The position numbers and the translations under genes were made by a program. A stretch of DNA of 51,619 nucleotides. Origin: Candidatus Rokuibacteriota bacterium (GTDB lineage Bacteria; Methylomirabilota; Methylomirabilia; Rokubacteriales; CSP1-6). Under the pieces are notes generated by a model. It saw nothing but the letters and a program-made list of their open reading frames with translations. It did not search any database and was not told the origin of the DNA. Every line of letters begins with the position of its first letter. The first letter of the stretch is position 1. The DNA lies in NCBI GenBank assembly GCA_003220685.1, contig QHTE01000067.1, positions 1 to 51,619 of the forward strand. The letters run 5' to 3'. Of the stretch, positions 42,194-50,007 are shown piece after piece.

Positions 42194-42295
42194 GGCCTGC
42201 GCGCGAACCACAATGTTGCCGGGTGCCGCCCGGATGGCTTGACTGTAACACCGGGCGCGATATAGTCGCGCCAGCCGGCGCGATAGTTCGTAGGC

Positions 42296-42328
42296 GCGCC
42301 TCGGCCGGCGGGGCCCCAGCCCCGCGAC
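42296..42328 (+). repeat. GC-rich hairpin element, copy 3 (upstream of amidohydrolase)
   Basis: Identical to copy 2 over 33 bases and in the same plus-strand orientation, although the adjacent gene here is on the plus strand. It ends 33 bases before the ATG at 42362. Confidence 0.7.
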
Positions 42329-42361
42329 TCTGCAGCGCGCAGTGCGCACCGGGAGGACGCG

Positions 42362-43579
42362 ATGAAGGACGGCCTGCGGTTCGTCGATTGCGACATGCAC
42401 ATCATGGAGCCGGTAGATCTCTTCGACCGCTACCTGGACGCGCGGTTCAAGGACCGCGTCCTGCTCCAGGTGGGCGCCGACGGCCGGCCGCGCCGGGGGA
42501 CGATCGTCATCGACGGTCTGCCCACCACGCGGGACGCCGAGATGCAGCAATACCGGAAGCGCACCCGTCCGGGCACCACGCACAGTACGCAGCCCCTGTC
42601 CGGCTCGCGGCTGGCCGACACCGGGCGGCTGGACTTCGCGATCGACCGCAAGTACAACGCCGAGGCTCAGGTGATGGGCATGGCGATGGAAGGCGTCGAC
42701 ATCGCGGTGCTCTATCCGACCACGGGCCTCTCGCTCATCGCCCGCGACAACCTGGATCCGCAGCTCTCGCTGGCCCTCTGCCAGGCCTACAACAACTGGA
42801 TCCACGAGTTCTGCCAGTACAGCCCGGAGCAGCTGAAGTTCGTCGCGATGCTGCCCGTCCACGACGTGCACCTGGCCTCCCGCGAGCTCGTCCGGTGCGT
42901 GCGCGAGCTCGGCGCGGTCGGCTCGTTCATCCGGCCGAACCTCGTGAACGGCCACTTCTGGCACTCGAACTACTGGGACCCCCTCCTGAGCCTGCACGAG
43001 GAGCTCGACGTGACCTGGGGGTTCCACGAGGGCACGGGCGCGTGGTACTCGTACTTCAACGATCTCTACGGCGAGAACCGGTTCTACCGCCACGTCGCCA
43101 GCCACTGGATCGAGATGCAGCAGGCGCTGATCGCGATGATCATCGGCGGCGTGTTCGAGTTCCATCCCAAGCTCCGGGTCGGCTTCCTGGAGGCCCAGAA
43201 CTCGTGGGTGCCAGGCCTCCTGTCGCGGATCGAGTGGGACTATCCGCAGTACCGCGACTCGCACGCGCCGTATCTGTCGATGACGCCACGCGAGTACTTC
43301 AGGCGCAACTGCTGGGCGGCGGTCGAGGGGAGCGAGCCCGAGATCGAAGCCACGGCCGGCCTCATCGGCGCCGACCGGATGTGCATCTCGACCGACTATC
43401 CGCACTTCGATTCGAATTTCCCCTACGTCTCGACGAATCTCCTGAAGAACGTGCCGCGCGAGATCGCGGCGCAGATCTTCATGGGCGGCGCGCACCTCTA
43501 CAACTTCGCCGAGCGCGATTTCCAGCGGGCCGCGCAGGCGGCGGACCGACAGCTCGCCGCCGCCGCCGCCGGCGGCTGA
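42362..43579 (+). CDS. Amidohydrolase-2 family (ACMSD-like) hydrolase or decarboxylase
   Basis: The 405-residue cytoplasmic protein opens RFVDCDMHIMEPVDLFDRYL with the metal pair D-x-H. Later sites are FIRPNLVNGHFWHSNYWDPL, WGFHEGTG, FHPKLRVGFLEAQNSWVPGL and the terminal CISTDYPHFDSNFP aspartate motif. This is the group that hydrolyses or decarboxylates aromatic ring-derived acids. ATG follows GGGAGG at eight bases. The C-terminus ends in an Ala-rich tail RQLAAAAAGG. It is divergent from the dienelactone hydrolase gene, and the two promoters share a 223-base spacer containing both repeat copies. Confidence 0.85.
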   Translation: MKDGLRFVDCDMHIMEPVDLFDRYLDARFKDRVLLQVGADGRPRRGTIVIDGLPTTRDAEMQQYRKRTRPGTTHSTQPLSGSRLADTGRLDFAIDRKYNAEAQVMGMAMEGVDIAVLYPTTGLSLIARDNLDPQLSLALCQAYNNWIHEFCQYSPEQLKFVAMLPVHDVHLASRELVRCVRELGAVGSFIRPNLVNGHFWHSNYWDPLLSLHEELDVTWGFHEGTGAWYSYFNDLYGENRFYRHVASHWIEMQQALIAMIIGGVFEFHPKLRVGFLEAQNSWVPGLLSRIEWDYPQYRDSHAPYLSMTPREYFRRNCWAAVEGSEPEIEATAGLIGADRMCISTDYPHFDSNFPYVSTNLLKNVPREIAAQIFMGGAHLYNFAERDFQRAAQAADRQLAAAAAGG

Positions 43580-43619
43580 TCGCTCGGTCGGCACCTGGGC
43601 GCCGACTCGCGGCGCCCAA

Positions 43620-43850
43620 GTGCGTGCGCGCTCGCGATCCCGACGGTACGCTCGGCGGGCCGACTCCGCGACCGCCGTCTGGGTCGCGCTCTCGATCTGC
43701 CTGGTGTGTGCGTTCGCCGACGAGGCGCATCAGTCGATGCGCGATTTCCTGATCGACGCCTTCGGGGCCACCGCGATGCTCACGATCGCGCGGGGCCGGC
43801 CGACCGCGGCGGACGGGGGACCGCGCGCCGCCGCGGCGGCCGCCGACTGA
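43620..43850 (+). pseudogene. VanZ-like protein fragment
   Basis: From GTG at 43620 the product contains WVALSICLVCAFADEAHQSM followed by RDFLIDAFGATAMLTIARGR. The DExHQ motif, followed by a strongly conserved DxLxDxxGA helix, is the C-terminal part of VanZ-family membrane proteins. The linker normally between them (FVPGRxxS) is missing, and only 76 residues are present against 120 or more. It is probably a remnant of a once complete gene, although a short functional form cannot be excluded. Confidence 0.5.
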
Positions 43851-43877
43851 TCGGACCGAGCCCGAAGATCCGCTCGA

Positions 43878-44495
43878 TCAGGCGAGGAGCCCGGCGAGAA
43901 TGCCGGTCAAGAACACCCCGTCGAAGGTTCCCGCGCCGCCGATCGATACGACCGGCGCACCGATCCGCGCGACCTGACCCAGATTGAGCAGGTCGGCGCC
44001 GATCAAGGTGCCCATCGAGCCCGCCACGTACGCCACCGGCGGTGCCCGCCGGAACGCGAGGACCACTGCGACGCCGGCCGCGACGAGCGGCGGCGCGATC
44101 ATCGGCACCGCGATGCCGACGCCGGGCACGATCTCGGCGAGGCTGTAGACGACCGCGGCGACCGCCCCCGTGGCGATCAGCATCCGCGAGTACATTCGCG
44201 TGCGGGCCAGCAGATACACCGAGACGAGAATCGGGATCAGCGCGCCCCCCACGTTCAGTGCCACGATCGTCGGGCCCGACACGCGCGCGGCTCCGGTCGG
44301 CGCGATCGCGAAGAGCGGGATGTCCACGCGGCTTCCGACCAGCGAGAGCAGCATCACCGCGAAGGCGTAGCGAGGATGGACGCCCACCTTGCGGTACGCA
44401 TAGGTCAGGACGCGCACCTCGACCAGGAAGATCAACAGGGCGAAGAGGAGCAGCAGGAGCAGGAGCGCGGGAGAGAGCGGCAGGGAGTGGATCAC
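43878..44495 (-). CDS. DUF1614 membrane protein
   Basis: The 205-residue protein has seven or so hydrophobic segments. Family landmarks are LLSLVGSRVDIPLFAI, LNVGGALIPILVSVYLL, and the C-terminal GSMGTLIGADLLNLGQVARI followed by GAPVVSIGGAGTFDGVFLTG. DUF1614 proteins occur in bacteria and archaea with no known function. The start is GTG at 44495; the first 25 residues are an uninterrupted leucine-rich helix. It stands alone between a VanZ remnant and an exported protein gene. Confidence 0.8.
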   Translation of the reverse strand: MIHSLPLSPALLLLLLLFALLIFLVEVRVLTYAYRKVGVHPRYAFAVMLLSLVGSRVDIPLFAIAPTGAARVSGPTIVALNVGGALIPILVSVYLLARTRMYSRMLIATGAVAAVVYSLAEIVPGVGIAVPMIAPPLVAAGVAVVLAFRRAPPVAYVAGSMGTLIGADLLNLGQVARIGAPVVSIGGAGTFDGVFLTGILAGLLA

Positions 44496-44545
44496 GAGCG
44501 CGTCGCGGCGGGGGGGGAGAGGATCTCTCGTCGAGCGACGCCGGA

Positions 44546-44938
44546 CTACATCCCGCTTCCGCCGCCCTGGCAGGTCCAGTCGAACGAGAGCACCTGCACG
44601 CGGTAGCTCGCGGCGTCGGGAACGGCGGCGCTGAAGAACGCGCGGGATTCCATGGGGACCTCGCCCGGAACCCAGATGGTCGAGCTGCCGACGACCGCGC
44701 CCGCGGCGTCGACGCGCTGGATCTGCAGGCGAACCCGCTGAGCCGTCTGGCGCGCCCGATTGTAGACGTAGCCCTCGACCGCCGGGCCCCTGCGGTTCTG
44801 GGTCACCTGGAACTCGACCTGAAAATAGCGGTCCGTCGTCTCCGGGACATAGAGCGTTTGCGCCCGCCCGGGGACGGAGCCGGCGAGGACGACCGCGACC
44901 GCGAGGCCGAAGATGATCCCTCGTCGCGATCGGGTCAT
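44546..44938 (-). CDS. Small exported beta-sandwich-like protein
   Basis: The 130-residue product has a Sec signal (MTRSRRGIIFGLAVAVVLAG, then SVPGRAQ). The rest is one beta-rich domain: YFQVEFQVTQNRRGPAVEGY, VYNRARQTAQRVRLQIQRVD, WVPGEVPMESRAFFSAAVPD and a final LSFDWTCQGGGSGM. This looks like the FxLYD type of exported proteins, in which polar chains decorate the surface. The ATG overlaps the stop of the upstream gene (ATGA at 44935), so they are coupled. Function unknown. Confidence 0.65.
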   Translation of the reverse strand: MTRSRRGIIFGLAVAVVLAGSVPGRAQTLYVPETTDRYFQVEFQVTQNRRGPAVEGYVYNRARQTAQRVRLQIQRVDAAGAVVGSSTIWVPGEVPMESRAFFSAAVPDAASYRVQVLSFDWTCQGGGSGM

Positions 44939-45846
44939 CGCAGGCTGAGGCCGGTGACGGCCGGCAGTCCCTTGGCGGCCACGTCCCAGTGCAGGCCTCC
45001 GTCGAGCGACCGGAACACGCGCCCGTCCTCGGTGCCGCATGCGACGAAGCTGCCCCGCGCGGCGAGGCAGCCCGTGTCGACGTTGTCGCCGAACCAGGTC
45101 GGCAGGCCGTCGGTGCAGCGCTCGAACGCGGAGTCCCCGTCGAGGTGCCCGCGATAGAGCGCGGCGCGGCGGCCGCCCGGACCAGACGACGCCGAGACGA
45201 GTACCGTGTCGTCGCTCACCGCCACCGCGCGCAGATAGTGGGCGTGCATCCCTTCCGTGATGAATCGCCACGACGCGCCGCAGTCGCGGCTCACGCCGAA
45301 GCCGTCGGCCGCCGCGGCCAGCACGACCTCGGCGCGCGAAGGGTGCGCCAGCACCTGGTGGACGTCGCTCTCGATGTCGACCGTCGGCGTCCAGCTCCGG
45401 CCGCCGTCGCGCGAGCGGACGACGCCGCCGACGTGCACGTTCACGTAGACCGTGCCGTCGAGCGCCACCGCGATCGACCGGACGTCGGCGGGATCGCCCC
45501 ACGGGGTGTACCAGGCGGCGCGACCGTCGGTCGTCTCGAACGACTCGACCGGCACGGGCCCGTCGTCGGCCAGCCGCAGAAGATGTGCCTCCTCGGTTCC
45601 GATCCAGAGCGCCCCGGGCGCCGCGGCCAGACACGTCGCCGCGTGGCCTTCGATCGTCGCGCGCAGGGTCCAGGAGGAGCCGGCGCGCTCCCAGAGCGTC
45701 CGACCGTCCACGATCGCCCATTCGCGCGCACCGTCGGCCGCGAGCGCGGTCAGGCCTTTCCCCGCGAAAGCCTCTACGGAGGACACCCGATCGCCGTCGA
45801 GCTCCCAGAGGCCTTCGCGCGTGCCGATCTGGATCCGCGGCGTCAT
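44935..45846 (-). CDS. BNR/YCF48-like beta-propeller protein (no signal peptide)
   Basis: The 303-residue protein contains repeated sialidase/Asp-box-like units: VRSRDGGRSWTPTV, GVSRDCGASWRFI and VFRSLDGGLHWDV, all SxDGGxxW, spaced by about 60-80 residues. An N-terminal part has GTREGLWELDGDRV and LWIGTEEAHLLRLADDG. Such propellers are found in YCF48-type assembly factors and in many uncharacterised proteins. No signal peptide is visible, which is unusual for this group. It is coupled to the following exported protein gene by ATGA. Confidence 0.75.
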   Translation of the reverse strand: MTPRIQIGTREGLWELDGDRVSSVEAFAGKGLTALAADGAREWAIVDGRTLWERAGSSWTLRATIEGHAATCLAAAPGALWIGTEEAHLLRLADDGPVPVESFETTDGRAAWYTPWGDPADVRSIAVALDGTVYVNVHVGGVVRSRDGGRSWTPTVDIESDVHQVLAHPSRAEVVLAAAADGFGVSRDCGASWRFITEGMHAHYLRAVAVSDDTVLVSASSGPGGRRAALYRGHLDGDSAFERCTDGLPTWFGDNVDTGCLAARGSFVACGTEDGRVFRSLDGGLHWDVAAKGLPAVTGLSLR

Positions 45847-45949
45847 GCCGAGATCATACTCGCTCGCGCGAGGAGATGCGAGGTGTGTGGGACGGGTCTA
45901 GACTCGGTCATAGGAACACAACACCTGACCTACCCAAGGAGGTCACGGA

Positions 45950-46202
45950 ATGATTTCACGACGACCGTCTTCCTGGCGACCGGGCTCGCGTTCGGCCAGC
46001 CGAAAGCCGACTGCAAGAACCGCGCGCAGACGCCCGAGAAGGTGGAGGGGCAGGTCGTGGCCGTCGATCAGACCGCCGGACGCATCACGATTCGCGAGAG
46101 CAACGGCACCACCCACGAGTTTCAGGCAACCGCGAGACCCTTCAAGACATGAAGCCGGGCGACAAGATCGAGGCAAAGCTTCGCGAAGCGCCGAATTGCT
46201 GA
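45950..46202 (+). pseudogene. Small exported protein gene disrupted by two frameshifts
   Basis: A perfect AAGGAGGT (45936-45943) leads into ATG at 45950, but that frame gives an arginine-rich peptide. In a second frame the sequence is VFLATGLAFGQPKADCKNRA, then QTPEKVEGQVVAVDQTAGRI and TIRESNGTTHEFQA, ending early. A third frame continues ETLQDMKPGDKIEAKLREAP and NC, stop at 46202. Joined, these give a signal peptide plus an OB-like small protein of about 80 residues that I know from related genomes. Two single-base shifts separate the pieces; sequencing error is an alternative. Confidence 0.6.
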
Positions 46203-46250
46203 CGCCCGAGCCTCTCTCGAGCGGAGTGCGCGTGAGATAGAATCGCCCGC

Positions 46251-47738
46251 GTGGCGGCGACGCGCGACGGCGATCCGAGCGGGGCGACGATCGCGGAGCT
46301 TCAGGCGGCCATGCAGGCCGGCCGGCTGACCTCCCTTCGGTTGACCGAGCGGTTCCTGGAGCGCGTCGAGGCCTACGACCGCAGCGGCCCGCGGCTCAAC
46401 GCCGTGCTCGAGGTCAATCCGGACGCGCGCGAGATCGCCGACGCGCTCGACCGCGAGCGCGCCTCGAGCGGCAGCCGCGGGCCGCTGCACGGTATTCCGA
46501 TCTTCCTGAAGGACAACATCGCCACCGCGGACCGGCAGCACACCAGCGCCGGCTCGCTGGCCCTCAAGGATTGCGTGGCCCCTCGCGACGCGTTCCTGGT
46601 GACGAAGCTTCGCGAGGCCGGCGCGGTGATCCTGGGCAAGGCGAACATGACCGAGTGGGCGAACTTCCTGACCACCAACATGCCCGCCGGCTACAGCTCG
46701 CGCGGCGGCCAGGTGAAGAATCCGTACGGCGAGAATCTCAGCCCGGGCGGATCGAGCAGCGGCTCCGCCGTCGCGGTCGCCGCCGATCTGTGCACGGTCG
46801 CCGTCGGCACCGAGACGTCCGGCTCGATCCTGAGCCCGGCCAACTGGAACTCGATCGTCGGCGTGAAGCCGACGCTCGGTCTGATCTCCCGATCCGGTAT
46901 CGTTCCGATTGCGGCCAGCCAGGACACCGCCGGACCGTTCGGCCGGACCGTCGCCGACGCCGCCGTCCTCCTGGGGGCGATGACGGGCGTGGATGTCGCC
47001 GATCGCGCCACGCGGGCGAGCCGCCGTCACGCGCGCCGCGATTACACGGAGTTTCTGTCGGCCGCCGGCCTCGAGCGGGTCAGGGTGGGCGTGCCGCGCG
47101 CGGTGTTCTACGAGCGCCTCGCCGCGGCCGAATCGCCCCTGATCGACACCGCCCTCCGCGCCCTCGCGACGCTCGGCGTGACCCTCGTCGATCCCGCGGA
47201 CATCCTGACCGCTCGCGAGGTGACCGACTTCCGTTCCGACGTCATGCTCTACGAGTTCAAGCGCGATCTGAACCGCTACCTCCAGGGCCTCGGCGAGACT
47301 TCGCCGATCCGATCGATCCGCGAGCTGATCCGCTTCAACGAAGCCCGGCCGCGTGAGATGCTGCGCTACGGCCAGGTGCTCCTGCTGGCCGCCCAGTCGA
47401 CGAGCGGGCTCCGGGCGGAGACGTACCGCCGGAGCCGCGCCGAGGACGTCAGACTCTCGAGAGCCGACGGGATCGACCGGGTGATGGCGCGCGAGCGCCT
47501 GGACGCTCTGGTCTTCCCGGGCTGGTCCGGCGCCGCGATCGGCGCCAAGGCCGGCTATCCGAGCGTCATCGTGCCGGCCGGCTACACGGCGGAGGGCGCC
47601 CCGCTCGGGCTCACGTTTCTCGGCCGCGCGTGGAGCGAGCCGACCCTGCTCCGGCTGGCCCACGCCTTCGAGCGCGCGACCCGTCTTCGGCGGCCGCCAC
47701 CGGACGTCGCGCCGGGACCCGCCGCCGCTTCGCTATAA
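46251..47738 (+). CDS. Amidase-signature (AS) family amidase
   Basis: The 495-residue protein contains the AS triad: Lys in GIPIFLKDNIATADRQHTSA, cis-Ser and Ser in SPGGSSSGSAVAVAADLC and GTETSGSILSPANWNSIVGV. The latter sits in the standard PTLGLISRSGIVPIAASQDT neighbourhood. These enzymes hydrolyse amide bonds in a wide range of compounds. The start is GTG at 46251. It lies 42 bases before a PqqC/TenA-like gene; co-transcription is possible. The terminal region LVFPGWSGAAIGAKAGYPSV is typical. Substrate unknown. Confidence 0.87.
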   Translation: MAATRDGDPSGATIAELQAAMQAGRLTSLRLTERFLERVEAYDRSGPRLNAVLEVNPDAREIADALDRERASSGSRGPLHGIPIFLKDNIATADRQHTSAGSLALKDCVAPRDAFLVTKLREAGAVILGKANMTEWANFLTTNMPAGYSSRGGQVKNPYGENLSPGGSSSGSAVAVAADLCTVAVGTETSGSILSPANWNSIVGVKPTLGLISRSGIVPIAASQDTAGPFGRTVADAAVLLGAMTGVDVADRATRASRRHARRDYTEFLSAAGLERVRVGVPRAVFYERLAAAESPLIDTALRALATLGVTLVDPADILTAREVTDFRSDVMLYEFKRDLNRYLQGLGETSPIRSIRELIRFNEARPREMLRYGQVLLLAAQSTSGLRAETYRRSRAEDVRLSRADGIDRVMARERLDALVFPGWSGAAIGAKAGYPSVIVPAGYTAEGAPLGLTFLGRAWSEPTLLRLAHAFERATRLRRPPPDVAPGPAAASL

Positions 47739-47779
47739 TCCGAGCCGCGCCAGATCGCCGACGACCAGATTACCGACGC

Positions 47780-48490
47780 ATGGAGAAGCGTGTGACGACC
47801 GAGGAATGGTTCGACTCGCTGACCGCCGAGCTGCTCGCGCCGAATCCGTTCCGGCGCTCCGAGTATTTCAAGCGCTTCGCCTCGGGCGCGCTGAGCCGCG
47901 AGCAAGTGTGGGGACACATCGCCCAGCACTACTTGCTGATCGCCTGGTTTCCCCGGATCTTCAGCGGCATCCACACGCGCTGCGAGGATTTCGAGGTCCG
48001 CAAGGATTGCGCGCGCCACCTTCTCGTGGAGGACCTCGGCTTTCTGGGGGGCCAGGTCGGCGCCACGCCCGATCACGACGAGCTCTTTCGTCGCATCGGC
48101 GACGACCTGGGCTACCCGCGCGACGTCTACGACCGCATCACCGCCGTGCCCGAGATGGCGGCGATCGTGCGCTTCTTCCAGGAGCTGGCCTACGAGCGGC
48201 CGTGGAGCGCCTCGCTCTGTGCCACGGCGCTTCTGGAGGAGGAGGTGGTCGAGATCGCCCGGACCGTCGGACGCGCGCTCGTGGAGCACTACGGCGTGCG
48301 CCCGGAGTGGGGTGGCCAGAACTACGCCGTCCACGAAGCGGTGGAGCAGGAAGAGTCGGGCGAGACCAAGAAGACGATCCTCAAACACCTGCGCACGGCC
48401 GACGACCGCCAAGCCGCGGAGAACGCGATGCGCGAGATGCACAGCCTGCTGCAGGTCTACGCCGAGAGCCTGGCGCGCCGGCATCTCTGA
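47780..48490 (+). CDS. PqqC/TenA-like heme-oxygenase-fold protein
   Basis: The 236-residue helical protein begins MEKRVTTEEWFDSLTAELLA. It has candidate metal or active-site positions in HIAQHYLLIAWFPRIFSGIH, ARHLLVEDLGFLGG, and LCATALLEEEVVEIARTVGR. This pattern belongs to the TenA/PqqC/iron-containing-redox-enzyme superfamily, which includes pyrroloquinoline-quinone synthase and CADD-type oxygenases. A real PQQ role is uncertain since no pqq genes are visible, although a MoxJ-like protein occurs at the left end. The start at 47780 fits the family N-terminus; the open frame upstream overlaps the amidase. Confidence 0.75.
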   Translation: MEKRVTTEEWFDSLTAELLAPNPFRRSEYFKRFASGALSREQVWGHIAQHYLLIAWFPRIFSGIHTRCEDFEVRKDCARHLLVEDLGFLGGQVGATPDHDELFRRIGDDLGYPRDVYDRITAVPEMAAIVRFFQELAYERPWSASLCATALLEEEVVEIARTVGRALVEHYGVRPEWGGQNYAVHEAVEQEESGETKKTILKHLRTADDRQAAENAMREMHSLLQVYAESLARRHL

Positions 48491-48592
48491 TCCGGGTCGG
48501 CGCCTCCCGGTGGGCCGCCCGGCCCACGTCGCGTTGCGCCTCCGCGGGTCCGGAGAGAGCATAGAGATAGATGAAGCTGCGCGCGGCCGGGT

Positions 48593-48624
48593 GCGCGGGT
48601 TGGGGCCCGCCGGCCGAGCCCGCG
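48593..48624 (+). repeat. GC-rich hairpin element, diverged copy 4 (upstream of aldehyde dehydrogenase)
   Basis: A 32-base segment in inverse orientation to copies 1-3. It shares GGGGCCC-GCCGGCCGAG and the hairpin GCGGG-TTGGGG-CCCGC, ending 18 bases before the ATG at 48643. It overlaps an in-frame ATG at 48571 that is an unlikely start. Confidence 0.5.
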
Positions 48625-48642
48625 TGGATCAGGAGGCGTCCC

Positions 48643-50007
48643 ATGAGTTTGCAATCGGTCAATCCCGCCACCGGCGAAGTTCTCGAGACGTTTACCCCGC
48701 CCTCGGCCCGCGAGCTCGACGACATCGTCGCGCAGAGCCGCGCGGCGTTTCTCGAGTGGCGGCCGGTTCCGTTCAAGGCGCGGGCCGAGCGGATGCGTGC
48801 GGCGGCCAGGACCTTGCGCCGCCGCCGGGCCGAATTCGCTCGCACGATGACACTCGAGATGGGCAAGCCGATCGCGCAGGGCGAGGCCGAGGTGGACAAG
48901 TGCGCATGGGCGTGCGAGTACTACGCGGACACGGCCGAGGGCTTCCTGGCGGTCCAGCCGCGCGAGACCGACGCGAGAAAGAGCTTCGTGCGCTTCGACC
49001 CGCTGGGCGTCGTGCTCGCGGTGATGCCCTGGAACTTCCCCTTCTGGCAGGTGTTCCGCTTCGCCGCGCCGGCGCTCATGGCGGGCAACGCGGGCGTCCT
49101 CAAGCACGCGTCCAACGTTCCGCGCTGCGCGCTGCAGATCGAGGAGGTGTTCCGCGAGGCGGGATTTCCGCGCAGGCTCTTTTCGACCGCGCTGATCGAG
49201 TCCTCGGCCGTGGCCGGGCTAATCGACGATCCGCGCATCGCGGCCGTGACGCTCACGGGCAGCGAGCTGGCGGGAAGCAAGGTAGCCGAGCGGGCGGGGA
49301 AGGCGATCAAGAAGACGGTGCTCGAGCTGGGCGGGAGCGATCCGTTCATCGTCCTGGAAGACGCCGACCTCGACCTAGCCGCCAACGTCGCGGCCGATGC
49401 GCGCCTGGTCAACAGCGGCCAGAGCTGCATCGCGGCCAAGCGGTTCATCGTCGTCGAGGCGGTGGCCGAGAAGTTCATCCCGAAGTTTGTCGACCAGCTC
49501 CGGTCGCGCCGGATGGGCGATCCGCTGGCCCGCGAGACACAGGTCGGGCCGCAGGCGCGCGTCGACCTCCGCGACGACCTCCACCGCCAGGTCGAGCAGT
49601 CGATCAAGCGCGGCGCTCAGCGGCTGCTCGGGGGCGAGATCCCGACCGGCAAGGGCGCGTTCTATCCGCCCACCTTGCTGACCGGGGTCGACAAGGGCAT
49701 GCCGGCCTTCGACGAGGAAACGTTCGGGCCGGTGGCCGCGGTGATCCGCGCCAAGGACGAGACCGACGCGGTGCGCCTGGCGAACGACTCGCGGTTCGGG
49801 CTGGGCGCGGCGCTGTGGACCCGGGACCACGCGCGGGCCGAGCGCCTGGCGGCCGAGATCGAGGCGGGCGCCGTGTTCGTCAACGGCCTGGTGAAGTCGG
49901 ATCCGCGGCTGCCGTTCGGCGGCATCAAGAAATCGGGCTACGGGCGCGAGCTCTCGGAGTACGGCATCCGCGAGTTCGTCAACATCAAGTCGGTCTGGAT
50001 GGCATGA
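48643..50007 (+). CDS. NAD(P)-dependent aldehyde dehydrogenase, succinate-semialdehyde (Sad/YneI) type
   Basis: The 454-residue protein has the ALDH motifs VMPWNFPFWQVFRFAAPALM, Glu in VLELGGSDPFIVLEDADLDL and catalytic Cys in NSGQSCIAAKRFIV. The Sad-like phrase AGNAGVLKHASNVPRCALQI and length fit succinate-semialdehyde dehydrogenase. ATG at 48643 is preferred over the in-frame ATG at 48571 because AGGAGG sits seven bases before it and homology starts there. Its stop overlaps the start of the next gene (ATGA at 50004), so the aldehyde product route is coupled to a thiamin-diphosphate enzyme. The physiological substrate may differ. Confidence 0.86.
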   Translation: MSLQSVNPATGEVLETFTPPSARELDDIVAQSRAAFLEWRPVPFKARAERMRAAARTLRRRRAEFARTMTLEMGKPIAQGEAEVDKCAWACEYYADTAEGFLAVQPRETDARKSFVRFDPLGVVLAVMPWNFPFWQVFRFAAPALMAGNAGVLKHASNVPRCALQIEEVFREAGFPRRLFSTALIESSAVAGLIDDPRIAAVTLTGSELAGSKVAERAGKAIKKTVLELGGSDPFIVLEDADLDLAANVAADARLVNSGQSCIAAKRFIVVEAVAEKFIPKFVDQLRSRRMGDPLARETQVGPQARVDLRDDLHRQVEQSIKRGAQRLLGGEIPTGKGAFYPPTLLTGVDKGMPAFDEETFGPVAAVIRAKDETDAVRLANDSRFGLGAALWTRDHARAERLAAEIEAGAVFVNGLVKSDPRLPFGGIKKSGYGRELSEYGIREFVNIKSVWMA

